A stretch of 64,000 bases of DNA from the NCBI RefSeq assembly GCF_001442615.1, contig NZ_LMXN01000015.1, positions 62,001 through 126,000 of the forward strand, in the 5' to 3' direction. Made by a program: the position numbers and the translations under genes. This DNA is from Algoriphagus resistens. Lineage in GTDB: Bacteria > Bacteroidota > Bacteroidia > Cytophagales > Cyclobacteriaceae. This document shows, piece by piece, positions 63,296-64,000 of this stretch (its first letter is position 1; each line of letters begins with the position of its first letter). The notes below the pieces were generated by a model. The model was not told where the DNA came from and made no database searches. It was given only the letters and a program-made list of their open reading frames with translations.

Positions 63296-64000
63296 TTGTC
63301 TGTCCAGCTTTTAAATTTTCTGAAATCAGGATCCAGTTTCTCCAAACTCACTTTGACACTAAACACATGGGAATAAGGTGTTTCAGATACATTTCCGATA
63401 TCAGAAAGAGCATAATCAATTTGAAATTTATCACTAACAAAAACCCCTATTCCCATACTCGGCTGGACATTTATACTTTCTTTGCCCTGAAAATCTTTGA
63501 TGTACTGGAAGTTTCCGATTCCCGCACGGAGAAATGCTATATTCTGAAAACCTGCTTCCAATCCAAACCGGGGATCAATACTTAACAAAGATGTGCTTAC
63601 CACTGTATTTCTCTGCCCGTCAAAAGTCATATCCAAATCCAGCGTGGTCAGTAAACTGAATTGGTTTCCAATCTTCCAGTTGTAGGCCACACTGGATATC
63701 GCACGAGGTAAAGTCAATTCTATCGAATTAACCGGAATCTCATTATCTGTCTGTGCATATATCTCGCGAACCAACTCTGCATCATGTGACCAAGCATTGA
63801 AGGTGGTCGTAATATCGCGTACCATCAAGCCCAGTGTCAGTCGATCTTTGATATAAATTCCTCCTACATCCAGTCCAAATCCCCAAGCCTGGGCGAATTT
63901 GCCGACATTCCTGTGGATTACTTTGACATTCATACCTACTTTGAATTTATCCGAAAGATCTCGGGCATAGCTCAGAAGCAAAGCGTAATCAGCGGCATTG
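63292..64000 (-). CDS. PorV/PorQ-family outer-membrane protein (5' end beyond the window)
   Basis: 236 codons are visible; the N-terminus lies past the right edge. The frame is open through 64000 (NAADYALLLSYARDLSDKFK), so the TTG at 63981 is not the real start. Beta-barrel protein of the PorV/PorQ type: alternating amphipathic strands (WGFGLDVGGIYI, RLTLGLMVRDI, GNQFSLLTTLDLDM, FGLEAGFQNIAFLRAGIG) with a C-terminal SVKVSLE strand and a short tail. PorV shuttles type IX cargo to PorU; PorQ has a related role. The 4-nt overlap with PorU2 suggests one unit. Confidence 0.88.
   Translation of the reverse strand, partial: NAADYALLLSYARDLSDKFKVGMNVKVIHRNVGKFAQAWGFGLDVGGIYIKDRLTLGLMVRDITTTFNAWSHDAELVREIYAQTDNEIPVNSIELTLPRAISSVAYNWKIGNQFSLLTTLDLDMTFDGQRNTVVSTSLLSIDPRFGLEAGFQNIAFLRAGIGNFQYIKDFQGKESINVQPSMGIGVFVSDKFQIDYALSDIGNVSETPYSHVFSVKVSLEKLDPDFRKFKSWTDK

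Noticed and set aside
1-64000. CRISPR arrays, tRNA or rRNA genes, prophage or insertion sequences
   Set aside because: None seen: no regularly spaced repeats, no cloverleaf-like or conserved rRNA sequence, no transposase or integrase frames.

Overview
The window looks like a chromosomal segment of a Bacteroidota member, most likely order Cytophagales and near Cyclobacteriaceae (Algoriphagus-like). The main signs are a SusC/SusD pair, a PorU2-type C25 peptidase beside a PorV/PorQ-family protein (type IX secretion), arrays of FtsX-type permeases, a DUF4159-MoxR-DUF58-BatA-DUF4175 operon, LytS/LytTR and NtrC-type two-component systems, an AT-leaning base composition and start codons without clear Shine-Dalgarno boxes. 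The taxonomic placement is inferred from gene content. No rRNA, tRNA, CRISPR array, prophage or intact insertion sequence was seen.

Layout. (1) 1-21.2 kb, mostly minus strand: five FtsX/MacB-type ABC permeases (one cut by the left edge), one LolD/MacB-like ATPase and one HlyD-type adaptor. A NamZ-type muramidase lies between two of the permeases. The array is interrupted at 8.1-13.4 kb by two related helical-repeat proteins and a plus-strand WYL regulator/VOC/YdeI cassette. Read in the direction of transcription, the permeases alternate between two sequence subtypes. (2) 21.5-24.2 kb, plus strand: a sigma-54-type response regulator and a histidine kinase, overlapping by 11 nt and divergent from the adaptor. 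They are the likely controllers of the array. (3) 24.5-28.8 kb: a TonB-dependent receptor with a LytTR regulator and a LytS-type kinase. (4) 28.8-33.7 kb: a scarred accessory segment. It holds a 23-codon orphan lipoprotein leader, an AraC regulator lacking its sensor half, an esterase, a 39-residue fossil of a molybdenum hydroxylase C-terminus, and an intact two-subunit molybdenum hydroxylase of the isoquinoline oxidoreductase type.

(5) 33.7-35.9 kb: a DinB-like protein, an ATP-grasp protein and a YHS-domain protein. (6) 36.0-46.6 kb: eight minus-strand genes, TldD-TldE-DUF4159-MoxR-DUF58-BatA-DUF4175-membrane protein. The six from DUF4159 onward overlap end to end. The set looks like an envelope-associated AAA+/vWA/metallopeptidase module. 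(7) 47.3-52.0 kb: a SusC/SusD nutrient-uptake pair closed by a strong terminator. (8) 52.0-55.0 kb: an AlkB-like/Ada-like alkylation-repair pair and a cystathionine gamma-synthase. (9) 55.1-58.2 kb: a TVP38/VTT membrane protein, a DUF3667 protein, a small two-helix membrane protein and an ArsM-type arsenite methyltransferase. (10) 58.3-64 kb: PorU2 and a PorV/PorQ-family protein that runs off the right edge.

The most interesting features are the alternating permease array with one ATPase and a sigma-54-type two-component system, the TldD/E-MoxR-BatA-DUF4175 operon with a Tat-exported TldD and a histidine-rich DUF4175 insert, the hydroxylase fossil directly upstream of an intact copy, and a diverged repeat family in the gaps next to the permeases.
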